Shown here piece after piece: positions 16,089-25,293 of a DNA stretch of 64,000 nt; the first letter of the stretch is position 1, and every line of letters starts with the position of its first letter. Made by a program: the position numbers and the translations under genes. The notes under the pieces were generated by a model that searched no databases, had not been told where the DNA came from, and was given only the letters and a program-made list of their open reading frames with translations. Origin of the DNA: JAJYKC01 sp035545735 (lineage in GTDB: Bacteria; Acidobacteriota; Terriglobia; Bryobacterales; Bryobacteraceae); contig DASZXS010000019.1 in the NCBI GenBank assembly GCA_035545735.1, positions 62,001 through 126,000 on the forward strand. The letters run 5' to 3'.

Positions 16089-16841
16089 ATGGAAAACGAC
16101 GATCGCGCCCTTCATCCAGAGTCAACCACCTGTCTCGACGCGGTAAATGTGGAAGCGGACGGGTCTGGAGAAACGCGCAAACTCGCGTACGGCGCGGTTA
16201 ACAAAATCCTCTTGCCTTTGATTCCGCGAGATTCGCACCGCTTTTTGGATGTGGGATGCGGGACAGGGGCCCTGGCAGCCGCGATCCACCGCGAACGCGA
16301 CGTCTCCAATTACGAGGGCATCACCTATTCCGAGGAAGAGGCGGCTCTGGGCCGCGAGAAAATGAACCGCGTCTGGTCCGGTGACCTGAATCGTTTTTCT
16401 TTCGATTCGCTCGGCCAATTCGATTGCGTCATTTGCAGCCATGTGCTGGAACACCTCTATCATCCCGAATACATCCTGCGGCAACTGCGGCACCATCTCG
16501 CTCCGGACGGTGTCTTGCTGGTCGCCCTTCCAAACGTAGTTGAGATTAAGACCCGCCTCGCCTTTCTACGCGGGCGTTTCCGGTATACGGAGTCCGGAAT
16601 TTTGGACCGGACACATTTTCGCTTTTTCGATCGCCACACATCTCGTGAGCTTGTTCGCGGGGCCGGTTTTGCGATTGACGCGTATACTGCCGGTGGACAC
16701 TGCCCTCTGCCGGTAATCCGGAAACTTTTGTCCGACGCAGCCATCGAAAGACTGGATACTGCCGCAACCACGCTGCTGCCGGGCTTGCTGGCGACGCAGT
16801 TCGTCATTCGCGGCCGGATTCCTTCTTCCACGCGGAGTTAA
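16089..16841 (+). CDS. SAM-dependent class I methyltransferase
   Basis: A 250-residue protein with SAM motif I (HRFLDVGCGTGALAA, about residues 50-64), an acidic strand end (YEGITYSEEEA), the motif-IV-like FDCVICSHVLEHLYHP and the later PDGVLLVALPNV. This is the Methyltransf_11/23-type fold often found in polysaccharide clusters, where it methylates a sugar hydroxyl or caps the chain end. A short AAGG precedes the ATG at 16089. A quinone-methyltransferase-like role is unlikely from its position between two glycosyltransferases. Confidence 0.82.
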   Translation: MENDDRALHPESTTCLDAVNVEADGSGETRKLAYGAVNKILLPLIPRDSHRFLDVGCGTGALAAAIHRERDVSNYEGITYSEEEAALGREKMNRVWSGDLNRFSFDSLGQFDCVICSHVLEHLYHPEYILRQLRHHLAPDGVLLVALPNVVEIKTRLAFLRGRFRYTESGILDRTHFRFFDRHTSRELVRGAGFAIDAYTAGGHCPLPVIRKLLSDAAIERLDTAATTLLPGLLATQFVIRGRIPSSTRS

Positions 16842-16850
16842 ACGTCAACG

Positions 16851-18107
16851 ATGGCCCTTCCTCACCTCGCCAGCGCCCGGATGTTCGAGCATTCCTCTTC
16901 CGTAGCGGCCGCCGATATACTCGCCCGCGCCGAGGGCGTGCGTATCGCCGTTGTCTGCTCGATGTTGGAGGAGAACTGGATCTCCATGAACGTAACCTCC
17001 GACATGCTTCTGGAGTTCCTGCCGCGCGAGGCGCCCGAGAGCGTCGAGCTGCGCCGGATTCGTCCACCGATGCACCGGCGGTTCACATTTCATCCGCGAC
17101 TACAAACAAAGAAGAGACTCTTTAACGCCGATCGCTTATTGAACCGGTATTGGGATTTCCCGCGCTACTTACGAAAGCTCCGGGATGGCTTTGATCTGTT
17201 CCATATCGTCGACCACAGCTACGCGCAGTTGGCGAACGTTCTCCCCGCGGGACGTTGCATCGTCACCTGTCATGACCTTGACGCTTTTCGCTCGCTGATA
17301 GCGCCTGATCCATCCAGGCACCGGGCCATTCACCGGGCGATGGCGCGCCGCCAATTGGAAGGCTTACAGCGGGCGGCCGCCGTCGTTTGTGACAGCGGCG
17401 CGGTGCGCGACGAAATTGTCACGCATTCGCTTCTTCCCGAAAGCCGGCTGTCCGTGATTCCGCTCGGGGTTCATCCCACCTGTTCTCCCTTCCCGAATGT
17501 GGAGGCGGAGCACTGCGCGGCTGCGCTTCTCGGTCCACTCCGCGAGGACGCTCCGGAAATTCTGCACGTCTCGAGCACCGTACCGAGAAAGCGCATCGAT
17601 CTGCTGCTCGAAATCTTCGCGCGCGTTCGACTGCGTTTTCCCAAGGCGCGCCTGATCCGCGTTGGCGGCCCATTTAGCGCGGATCAGGAGACGCATGTTC
17701 GCCGCCTGGCGCTCGAAGAGTCGATTTGTGTTCTGCCTTTCATCAGCCGGGAGACGCTGGCGGCTGTCTATCGTAGAGCTGCCCTGGTGCTCCACCCTTC
17801 TCAGGCAGAAGGCTTCGGACTGCCGCTGGTGGAAGCGTTGGCGTGCGGAGCGCCCGTTGCGGCCAGCGATTTGCGCGTCTTCCGGGAAGTCGGCGGAGAC
17901 GCCGTGACCTATCTTCCGGTGGGCGACGTCAGCCTCTGGTCCGAACAGGTTTGCCGCCTGCTGGCGGAACGATTGGACGCGCCGTCCGTCGCGGCTGAGC
18001 GCCGGAATGCCGGGCTCCGCCAGGCGGCGCGCTTCACGTGGCCGGAGTTTGCCGCGAAGACTGCTGAGCTGTATCGCGAAGTACTCGCCGGGGCAACCCG
18101 CGAATAA
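16851..18107 (+). CDS. GT4 family glycosyltransferase
   Basis: A 418-residue GT-B enzyme. Residues 28-130 are the N-terminal acceptor domain (VRIAVVCSMLEENW), with FHIVDHSYAQLA near residue 120. The donor domain contains LHVSSTVPRKRIDLLLE, LIRVGGPF and the E-x7-E region HPSQAEGFGLPLVEALACGAPVAAS. It lies 9 bases after the methyltransferase and 24 before the GDP-mannose dehydratase. The N-terminal 25 residues before VRIAVV are not typical, so the real start may be internal. Confidence 0.82.
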   Translation: MALPHLASARMFEHSSSVAAADILARAEGVRIAVVCSMLEENWISMNVTSDMLLEFLPREAPESVELRRIRPPMHRRFTFHPRLQTKKRLFNADRLLNRYWDFPRYLRKLRDGFDLFHIVDHSYAQLANVLPAGRCIVTCHDLDAFRSLIAPDPSRHRAIHRAMARRQLEGLQRAAAVVCDSGAVRDEIVTHSLLPESRLSVIPLGVHPTCSPFPNVEAEHCAAALLGPLREDAPEILHVSSTVPRKRIDLLLEIFARVRLRFPKARLIRVGGPFSADQETHVRRLALEESICVLPFISRETLAAVYRRAALVLHPSQAEGFGLPLVEALACGAPVAASDLRVFREVGGDAVTYLPVGDVSLWSEQVCRLLAERLDAPSVAAERRNAGLRQAARFTWPEFAAKTAELYREVLAGATRE

Positions 18108-18131
18108 ATAAAAAAAAGGAAGGCTATACAA

Positions 18132-19139
18132 ATGTCAAAGAGAGCTCTTATTACCGGCATCACAGGGCAAGACGGAAGTTATCTGGCGGAATATCTTTTG
18201 GACCAGGGTTATGAAGTGCACGGTATTGTCAGGCGCGTCGCTTTGGAGCAGCCGGAAGAGCACCTGGCGCGAATCCGGCATCTTATGGATTCCGTCGTCC
18301 TTCACCCGGGAAACCTGGAGACCTACCCGAGTATCTTTCACGTCGTGAGCCGGGTGGAATTTGACGAGGTGTATCATTTGGCGGCGCAGAGCTTTGTCGC
18401 CGAAAGCTTCGCGGACGGGTTCTCCACCATGAACTCCAATGTCAATGGAACCCATTTTGTCCTTTCCGCCCTCCGCGAGCTGCAGCCCGACTGCCGGTTC
18501 TATTTCGCGGGGTCGAGCGAAATGTTCGGGAAAGTGGAGGAAACGCCCCAGAGGGAATCGACGCCATTCCATCCGCGCAGCCCGTATGGAATCAGTAAGG
18601 TTGCCGGCTTCTATCTGACTATGAACTATCGGGAGGCGTACGAGATGTTCTGCTGCAGCGGAATTCTCTTCAATCACGAGAGCCCGCGCCGCGGCTTCGA
18701 GTTCGTCACCCGGAAGATTACGCGCAGCGTCGCCAAGATCAAGCTCGGGCTCGCATCGGAAGTCCGCTTGGGAAATCTGGAGGCGCGGCGCGACTGGGGG
18801 CATGCCGCCGACTACGTTCGCGCCATGCACGCCATGCTCCAGCAGGAGGGCCCCGGCGATTATGTGGTTGCCAGCGGCGAGACCCACAGCGTTCGTGAGT
18901 TTTGCAGTCTGGCTTTCGCGGAGGCCGGGCTTGATTACCGGGATTTCGTGAAGGTTGACGAGCGATTCTACCGGCCGGCCGAGGTGGACCTTCTGATCGG
19001 CGATGCGTCGAAAGCGCACCGGGTTCTCAACTGGCGTCCTACGTACAGCTTCGAAGATTTAGTGTCCGCGATGGTCCGCGCCGATATTGAAGCGATCGAG
19101 TCGCAGCCCCGCAGCACCTCCTTTATCTCAATGGCATAA
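18132..19139 (+). CDS. gmd: GDP-mannose 4,6-dehydratase
   Basis: A 335-residue extended SDR enzyme that converts GDP-mannose to GDP-4-keto-6-deoxymannose, precursor of fucose, rhamnose or perosamine-type sugars. It has the nucleotide motif ALITGITGQDGSYLAEYL (Gly9, Gly12, Gly15), the HPGNLET region, the active-site segment AGSSEMFG and the catalytic pair Tyr152/Lys156 in SPYGISKVAG, followed by LFNHESPRRGFEFVTRKIT, which is diagnostic for Gmd. A clear AAGGAAGG ribosome site lies upstream. No reductase (fucose synthase or Rmd) lies next to it in this window, so the final sugar is unknown. Slightly shorter than typical Gmd (about 345-375). Confidence 0.9.
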   Translation: MSKRALITGITGQDGSYLAEYLLDQGYEVHGIVRRVALEQPEEHLARIRHLMDSVVLHPGNLETYPSIFHVVSRVEFDEVYHLAAQSFVAESFADGFSTMNSNVNGTHFVLSALRELQPDCRFYFAGSSEMFGKVEETPQRESTPFHPRSPYGISKVAGFYLTMNYREAYEMFCCSGILFNHESPRRGFEFVTRKITRSVAKIKLGLASEVRLGNLEARRDWGHAADYVRAMHAMLQQEGPGDYVVASGETHSVREFCSLAFAEAGLDYRDFVKVDERFYRPAEVDLLIGDASKAHRVLNWRPTYSFEDLVSAMVRADIEAIESQPRSTSFISMA

Positions 19140-19174
19140 GGGCCGCTTGGAATCCCAGGGCGAGGAATTCATCA

Positions 19175-20320
19175 GTGAAGGTTCTTCAGGTCGGAAAGTT
19201 CTATTTCCCTCACCATGGCGGAATCGAAACGCATCTGAGGATGCTATGCGCCAGCCTGCGTGAGTGCGTGGATGTCGAGGTCCTGGTGGCCAACGAAACT
19301 CGTTCCACCGAGGACGACTTGGTGGACGGAGTATCGATCCGGCGTCTGGGCGCCGCCTTGACGCTGGCGTCGGCATCCATCTGCCCGGGCATGCCGGAAG
19401 AAATACGGAATGCTCACCCCGACATCATCCATCTGCATCATCCGAATCCCACGGCGATGATGAGCGTGGCGGCGAGCAGGGTCCAATGCCCGTTGGTTGT
19501 CAGCTATCACAGCGACATCGTCAGACAGAAAGCCCTGGGAACCCTATTCTCGCCGCTGCTGCGGTCAGCCCTGGCGCGCAGCGCGGTAATCATTGCGGGG
19601 TCGCCTCAGATGGTGAAGTACTCACCCGTGCTCGCCGAATATCGCGACAAATGCGTGGTCATCCCATACGGTATCGATTTCTCCACGCTGGACGCCGCCG
19701 ACCCTATTACCGTCGCCGAGCTACGGCAGCAATACGGTCCGCGAATGATTCTGGCCGTCGGGAGGCACGTCTACTACAAAGGCTTTGAGTTTCTGATCCG
19801 CGCCATGCAAACGATCGACGGCCGCCTTGTCCTGATTGGCGACGGTCCCCTGCGCTCGGCGTTGGAGGCGGAGGCCGCACATCACGGCGTTCAGGATCGC
19901 GTCCATTTTCTCGGGGGGGTCGAAAGTGTTGCTCCGTTCTACCACGCGGCGGATGTGTTCGTTTTACCGTCTATTGCGCCCAGCGAGGCGTTCGGGTTGG
20001 TTCAACTGGAGGCGATGGCATGCGGAAAGCCGGTGGTGAACACGGATCTGAAATCGGGCGTCCCGTTTGTTTCTCAACATGAACAAACCGGATTGACAGT
20101 GCCTCCGTCCGATTCGGATGCTCTCGCGTTCGCGGTTACCCGCTTGTTGGACAATCCCGATCTCGCAGCGCGATACGGCCGTGAAGGCCGGCGCCGCGCG
20201 CGGAAGGAATTCAGCGCGGAAGCAATGGCCGCCAAAACGCTCGAGTTGTATGCGGATGTCCTGCGCGGCCGGGGCACGCTGGGCCGGGCGGCACGCGCCG
20301 CTTTGCCGGTGGAGCCATGA
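19175..20320 (+). CDS. GT4 family glycosyltransferase (mannosyltransferase-like)
   Basis: A 381-residue GT-B enzyme starting with GTG at 19175 after a GAGGAA ribosome site. N-terminus MKVLQVGKFYFPHHGGIETH, then IIHLHHPNP, ILAVGRHVYYKGFEFLI, LVLIGDGPLR and the donor motif APSEAFGLVQLEAMACGKPVV. The match to PimB-like/WbdC-like GT4 enzymes is good, and GDP-mannose-derived donors would fit the neighbouring dehydratase, but the donor is inferred only. Its stop overlaps the next start as ATGA (20317-20320). Confidence 0.87.
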   Translation: MKVLQVGKFYFPHHGGIETHLRMLCASLRECVDVEVLVANETRSTEDDLVDGVSIRRLGAALTLASASICPGMPEEIRNAHPDIIHLHHPNPTAMMSVAASRVQCPLVVSYHSDIVRQKALGTLFSPLLRSALARSAVIIAGSPQMVKYSPVLAEYRDKCVVIPYGIDFSTLDAADPITVAELRQQYGPRMILAVGRHVYYKGFEFLIRAMQTIDGRLVLIGDGPLRSALEAEAAHHGVQDRVHFLGGVESVAPFYHAADVFVLPSIAPSEAFGLVQLEAMACGKPVVNTDLKSGVPFVSQHEQTGLTVPPSDSDALAFAVTRLLDNPDLAARYGREGRRRARKEFSAEAMAAKTLELYADVLRGRGTLGRAARAALPVEP

Positions 20321-22599
20321 AATCACTGGTGACAACGCGGTCCGGCGCCCGGCTCCTTCTGATTCTTCTTTCGGTTGGATTCCTGGCGGCTCAAAGCGAA
20401 ACCGTCAAAGCGCTTCGTCACTCCACCAGCTATTTCGGCAACACATTTAACGGCCAGAATGACCAATTCATCCAGGGCGACGCGCTCGGACTGGCGGTTC
20501 TCCCCGACGGCAGGTTCTACGTGAACTCCGTGTGGGACGAAGGTTCTCGCGAGGCCGGGATTTATCAAGGTACGAAAGTGATAGGCAAGCTGAAAGACAC
20601 GCACGGATGGGGCCGTCTGGGCGGCGGAGCGATCTGCACCGACAACTCCCGTTTTGTCTTCATGGCAATGCGTCAAAGCTACGACAAGGCCGCCGAGGGA
20701 AGGCGCGGATTTCCACAGAATCCAAAAGAGAACTGGTACGCCATCCGGCGCTTCACTCTTGCCGGCGATCCGGCGCCATTCATTTCTCCCGGGGCCCTGG
20801 GCTACCAGGACGAATTCGGCGCCGACGGGTCCATGCAGACGGTCAGCAAGGACAAACCCGGCTCGCCGGACGGAGCCTACGTCCAGGGGCTCGCAATCGG
20901 CGGCGGAAGGCTTTATGCGAGCGACTATGCCGCGCGCAAAATCCGCGTCTACGATGCGAACACATTTCACGAGCAGAGCGAACGCGAGTTCCAGCCGCAG
21001 AAAGATCGCATTCCTTTCCAAATTGCGGCCGCCGCGAACGGTAAGACGCTCTGGGTCATCGAGCGGCAATCCCCTTACGGCGCGGCGTCGATCGCCGAAT
21101 ACAGCCTGAACGGCAAGCCTACGGGAAAACAAATCACCGGCCTCGACGATCCGGCGTCCATCTCGTTTTCCCCGGCGGGACAGTTGATTTTAGGCGACGA
21201 TGGGCCGCGCCAGACGGTGGACGTCTTCGATGTATCGGCCGCGCCCCGCCGGGTAACGAGCATTGGCGAGCCAGGTGGAATGTTTGGGACCAACCCCGGA
21301 AAAGCCGGCCCCTATCGCTTCAATGGAATCACCGGCGCGGGCATGGATGGAAGGGGAAACTTAATGGTCACGTTCAACGGCGCCGGCGTTGACCTCCGTC
21401 CCACGCGCGATCTGAAGATCAAGGCCGAACCGGGAAAGATCGGTGAACACCACGCAGTCATGCGCGTCTTCCACTCCGCCTCCGCGAACGGAAGCTACAA
21501 ATTCGTAAGCGAGATTCACTCCTTCGTATTTGTCGACATGGTGGACGTCGCCGGCAACGATTTGTTCACCACGCAGGATCGTTTCTCGGTACCCGCCCAA
21601 CTTACCGGCGCCGGGGGACAGCTGAACTCAACCTGGGTGGGCACGCACCTGAACCGCTTCGCCTATCCCGGCGACCCGCGTTTGTACACGACGTTTGCCA
21701 CCGCCTGGATCAGAACCGTGAAAGGGAAGCAGCTTCTTTATCTGACCAGCATGTATCCCACACAAGGGCTCGCCGTGTACCGTTTCGACGGGCAAATCGC
21801 CGTGCCCGCGGCCATTCTCTACCTCGACGCGGAAGCGTCGGCGTCCCTGCCGCCGGCGCATCATGGACCCGCGGGAGCGTGGATCTGGACCGATGCCGAC
21901 GGCAACGGAAGGGCGGATCCAGGTGAAGTCACGGCGAGTCCTTCCGTCCGGGTTGAAAGTCATACATGGGCGTGGCAAGTGGACACGGACGGCAGCGTAT
22001 GGGCGGCTCCCGAGCACGCCAAGGCAGGCCAGGACAATACGGTCTTCCGCCTGCGGATCGAAAGCTTCAATAGCCACGGAGTGCCCGTCTACCAGGAGTG
22101 GAAAGATGCCTCCACCTATACGGTTCCGGCGGCGCAGCTCGACCGGATTGAGCGAATTTATTACCTTCCCGCCTCCGATGAAATGTGGGTCACCGGCTAT
22201 TTGCCGGGTGACAAACAATTCGCGAAGGACTGGGGATTCCTCGGCACGACTGTGCTCCACTACCAGGCCTGGGACGCGGCGGCGCGCCGGAAAGAGACTC
22301 CGCATCCTGCCGCGACACTAACCCTCCCTTACAACCTGCCCGCAAAGAAGTCGCGCGATTACCCGAAGACCATGGATATCGCGGGCGGCCGGTTGTTCGT
22401 TGGCTATCTGGTGAGCGCTCAGATTCTGGTGTATGACCTCGCGAGGCTAACGCTCACCGGACGATTGCAGCCGGATTTTCAGAGCAGTTGGATCGATCTT
22501 CCGTACGGAATACGGGCTTTGGAGCGGGACGGCTCTCTCTATCTCTTCGCGGAAGAAAATCTGTACGGCAAAAACATCATTTACAAGATTGCTCAATAA
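20317..22599 (+). CDS. Exported 760-residue protein of unknown function, probable beta-propeller
   Basis: A signal peptide (about residues 1-27, ending LLSVGFLAAQ) is followed by a long secreted chain with repeated beta-propeller-like motifs (GLAVLPDGRFYVNS, GLAIGGGRLYASDYAARKIRVYD, SISFSPAGQLILGDDG, DIAGGRLFVGYLVSAQILVYD). Near residues 523-536 a calcium-loop sequence WTDADGNGRADPGE resembles a single EF-hand/dockerin-type site. It lies inside polysaccharide locus A with an ATGA overlap to the preceding glycosyltransferase, so it is surely co-expressed. It could bind, modify or cleave the exported polysaccharide. No enzyme family is recognised by eye. Confidence 0.8.
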   Translation: MKSLVTTRSGARLLLILLSVGFLAAQSETVKALRHSTSYFGNTFNGQNDQFIQGDALGLAVLPDGRFYVNSVWDEGSREAGIYQGTKVIGKLKDTHGWGRLGGGAICTDNSRFVFMAMRQSYDKAAEGRRGFPQNPKENWYAIRRFTLAGDPAPFISPGALGYQDEFGADGSMQTVSKDKPGSPDGAYVQGLAIGGGRLYASDYAARKIRVYDANTFHEQSEREFQPQKDRIPFQIAAAANGKTLWVIERQSPYGAASIAEYSLNGKPTGKQITGLDDPASISFSPAGQLILGDDGPRQTVDVFDVSAAPRRVTSIGEPGGMFGTNPGKAGPYRFNGITGAGMDGRGNLMVTFNGAGVDLRPTRDLKIKAEPGKIGEHHAVMRVFHSASANGSYKFVSEIHSFVFVDMVDVAGNDLFTTQDRFSVPAQLTGAGGQLNSTWVGTHLNRFAYPGDPRLYTTFATAWIRTVKGKQLLYLTSMYPTQGLAVYRFDGQIAVPAAILYLDAEASASLPPAHHGPAGAWIWTDADGNGRADPGEVTASPSVRVESHTWAWQVDTDGSVWAAPEHAKAGQDNTVFRLRIESFNSHGVPVYQEWKDASTYTVPAAQLDRIERIYYLPASDEMWVTGYLPGDKQFAKDWGFLGTTVLHYQAWDAAARRKETPHPAATLTLPYNLPAKKSRDYPKTMDIAGGRLFVGYLVSAQILVYDLARLTLTGRLQPDFQSSWIDLPYGIRALERDGSLYLFAEENLYGKNIIYKIAQ

Positions 22600-22644
22600 T
22601 TCGCCGCATCTTTGTTGGCGCGCGGCGTCAGGACGTGATCATCC

Positions 22645-24099
22645 ATGACGTTACTTATTTCGGCTTTAGCCCTTACATCCTTCCTACTGTCCCTATCGCT
22701 CACTCCGCTCTGCCGGAACCTGGCGCGGCGCTTCGGGCTCTTCGACAATCCGGGAGACCCGCGCCGGATCCATAAAGAGCCCATACCGCGCGTCGGCGGA
22801 GTTGCGATCGGGGTTTCCTATTTCTCGTGCTATCTTGTCGTCTGCGCATTCCCGAGTATCCATCTGCAACTCCAGTCTCCCGGCTTGATGCAGATTTACA
22901 CCCTGGCGCCGGCGGCAATGGTGATGTTCGCAACCGGTCTTCTGGATGATCTGATCGATCTCACGCCTCTGCAAAAACTCGCGGGCCAGTCCGTGGCCTG
23001 TCTCATCGCCATTGCCAGCGGCGTGCGAATTCATCAGGTCGGGCACCTGCCCATCGAACAATGGGGCGATATCCCCATCACCATGTTGTGGCTGCTCGCG
23101 GCGACGAACGCGTTTAATTTGATCGACGGCATCGACGGCTTGGCGGCGGGCGTCGGATTGCTGGCAACAGTGGCGACCCTGCTTGCCGCGTTAATGTCCC
23201 ACAACACCGCCCTGGTGATCGCCACCATCCCCCTGGTGGGCGCGCTGGCGGCTTTCTTACGCTACAACTTCAATCCGGCCACGATCTTCCTGGGAGATTC
23301 GGGGAGTCTCCTCATCGGATTTCTGCTCGGATCCTACGGCGTAATCTGGAGTCAAAAATCGGCCACGCTGCTCGGCATGACCGCTCCGCTGTTCGCGCTC
23401 ACCGTGCCGCTGCTCGAAGTTTTCATCTCCATCCTACGGCGCTTCCTCCGCCGCCAGCCGATCTTTGGGCCCGACAGGGCGCATATCCATCACCGTCTCC
23501 TCGAGCGCGGGCTCACTCCGCGCCGCGTGGCCTTGCTGCTATACGGCGTTTCGGCAATCTTTGCCTCGGTCTCGCTGCTGGCCAGTTTCCTCAACGGCAC
23601 CTATTTCGGTTTCGTCGTGATTCCGTTCTGCGCGGCGGTGGTGCTGGGCGTCCAGTATCTCGGGTATGTGGAGTTCGACCTGGTTCGAAAAATGGTGATG
23701 GCGGGCGGATTCCGCCGTTCCCTTATCGCTCGCATCTCGCTTCAGAGTCTGGAGGGCGCACTCAAATCGGCTGCCACGGTGGACGACGTCTGGGACGCGC
23801 TGTACGCCTCCGCCGCCGAACTGAAACTTAACGATATCGAGCTTCGGACTCCGTTCCGGACGCGCCGCGCGCAACTCCACGGCGCGGAGCCCCACCAGTG
23901 CCTGCGGATTCAGGTTCCCTTGTCATGCGGCTGGTGCGTTTTCCTAAGCCACAAGTTTTCAACCGACGGCTCGCACGTAGTCAGTACTTCGGCGGCTCTG
24001 TTCGCCGATTCGATTCGCTCCGCACTAAACGATAGGATTCCGGCGTTGCTCGCCGGCGCCGAAGCTACCGGGGATTCGCGGACACTCGCGATGAAGTAG
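22645..24099 (+). CDS. WecA/MraY-family undecaprenyl-phosphate sugar-1-phosphate transferase with extended C-terminus
   Basis: A 484-residue membrane enzyme, the probable initiator of locus A: it would transfer a HexNAc-1-phosphate to undecaprenyl phosphate. Family motifs are complete: HKEPIPRVGG (43-52), the Asp pair in GLLDDLID (101-102), NAFNLIDGIDGLAAG (155-169), FLGDSGSLLIG (215-225) and AHIHHRL (279-285). About ten transmembrane helices end near residue 345. Typical family members stop near there (about 350-390), while this one continues for about 140 more residues with a soluble, possibly GAF-like region (VDDVWDALYASAAELKLNDIELR). The role of that extension is unknown. Confidence 0.88.
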   Translation: MTLLISALALTSFLLSLSLTPLCRNLARRFGLFDNPGDPRRIHKEPIPRVGGVAIGVSYFSCYLVVCAFPSIHLQLQSPGLMQIYTLAPAAMVMFATGLLDDLIDLTPLQKLAGQSVACLIAIASGVRIHQVGHLPIEQWGDIPITMLWLLAATNAFNLIDGIDGLAAGVGLLATVATLLAALMSHNTALVIATIPLVGALAAFLRYNFNPATIFLGDSGSLLIGFLLGSYGVIWSQKSATLLGMTAPLFALTVPLLEVFISILRRFLRRQPIFGPDRAHIHHRLLERGLTPRRVALLLYGVSAIFASVSLLASFLNGTYFGFVVIPFCAAVVLGVQYLGYVEFDLVRKMVMAGGFRRSLIARISLQSLEGALKSAATVDDVWDALYASAAELKLNDIELRTPFRTRRAQLHGAEPHQCLRIQVPLSCGWCVFLSHKFSTDGSHVVSTSAALFADSIRSALNDRIPALLAGAEATGDSRTLAMK

Positions 24100-24129
24100 C
24101 ACGGCCGCCGGCAGCAGTGGGGATCCCAA

Positions 24130-25224
24130 GTGGCATACGCGACAATCCCGGCAGTCAGTCCGCCTGTTGTTAGCCGCGCTCCCGGCGAGGCGGCCGGGCG
24201 AATTCCTTCCCTCGACGGACTCCGTGCGGTATCCATCTTCCTGGTGGTTCTCAGCCACGCCGTCCGGAAACCAGGCCAGGTGTCGGGGTACACTCACCAC
24301 CTGGGAGCGCTCGGCGTTTCCGTCTTTTTCGTCATCAGCGGATATTTGATCACGGCGCTACTAATTCGGGAGCGCGAAACCACCGGCCGGATCTCGCTGC
24401 CACACTTCTATATCCGGCGCGCATTCCGTATCTGGCCGGCACTGTACACCTACGTGGGGGTGGTCGCCGCGCTGGCCGCCTTCGGGATACTGACAGTGAC
24501 GCGCGGCGAGGTTTTGTGCGCGTCACTCTTCGTTTGGAACTACTCGCCCTATCTCGGCTCCTGGCTTTTGGGGCACACCTGGTCGTTGTCCGTAGAAGAG
24601 CAGTTCTATCTGATCTGGCCGGTTCTCCTGGTTGTCGCCGGAAAGAAGCATGGCGCCCGGGTTGCGGCGGCCATCATCCTTTGCTCGCCCGTGATTCGCC
24701 TCTTCACCTACGCCGTGGCGCCGGCGTCCCGCGGCGCAATCGACACCATGCTGCATACCCGGGCAGATACGCTGATGTTCGGCGCCCTCTGCGCGCTGCT
24801 GTACAGCAAACCGGAATTTCAAGCTTTCCTGCGGCGCGTCTACACCGCGGGTTGGCAGTTCGCTGCCATTCCGTTCCTGTTCGCAATTCACCCTCTCCTC
24901 GGGCAGTTGTTTCGCGGCAAATACATGCTGACCGCTGGCTGGACGCTGGAGGGCCTGAGCATTTCCCTTCTCATGCTCTGGGTTGTCCAGCGGCCCCACA
25001 CCCGCATTGCCGGATTTCTGAACGCCCGCCCAATGGTCCATTTAGGCCTGATTTCCTACAGCCTTTACCTCTGGCAACAGATCTTCTTTGCGCCCTCCAA
25101 CACCTCCTTTCTGGGTAGATTTCCCATCAGTCTGCTGTGCGCTCTCGCGGCCGCGCAGTTGTCCTATACCTTGATCGAACGGCCTTTCCTCCGCCTTCGG
25201 AAGCGGCTCGCCCCCGGCGCCTGA
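24130..25224 (+). CDS. Acyltransferase family 3 membrane protein (OafA-like)
   Basis: A 364-residue integral membrane protein with about 10 helices. It shows the family hallmarks: IPSLDGLRAVSIFLVVLSHA near residues 25-45 with the essential histidine, VFFVISGYLIT, the FYIRRAFRIWPALY arginine motif and WSLSVEEQFYLIWP. Such enzymes add acetyl or other acyl groups to sugars of surface polysaccharides. GTG start at 24130 after GGGGAT. It closes locus A. Confidence 0.9.
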   Translation: MAYATIPAVSPPVVSRAPGEAAGRIPSLDGLRAVSIFLVVLSHAVRKPGQVSGYTHHLGALGVSVFFVISGYLITALLIRERETTGRISLPHFYIRRAFRIWPALYTYVGVVAALAAFGILTVTRGEVLCASLFVWNYSPYLGSWLLGHTWSLSVEEQFYLIWPVLLVVAGKKHGARVAAAIILCSPVIRLFTYAVAPASRGAIDTMLHTRADTLMFGALCALLYSKPEFQAFLRRVYTAGWQFAAIPFLFAIHPLLGQLFRGKYMLTAGWTLEGLSISLLMLWVVQRPHTRIAGFLNARPMVHLGLISYSLYLWQQIFFAPSNTSFLGRFPISLLCALAAAQLSYTLIERPFLRLRKRLAPGA

Positions 25225-25293
25225 ACCGCCCATGCGGCAAGCATTTCATTCGCGCACGAATGTTGAACTAAGATTACAGTCGTACGCGACATC

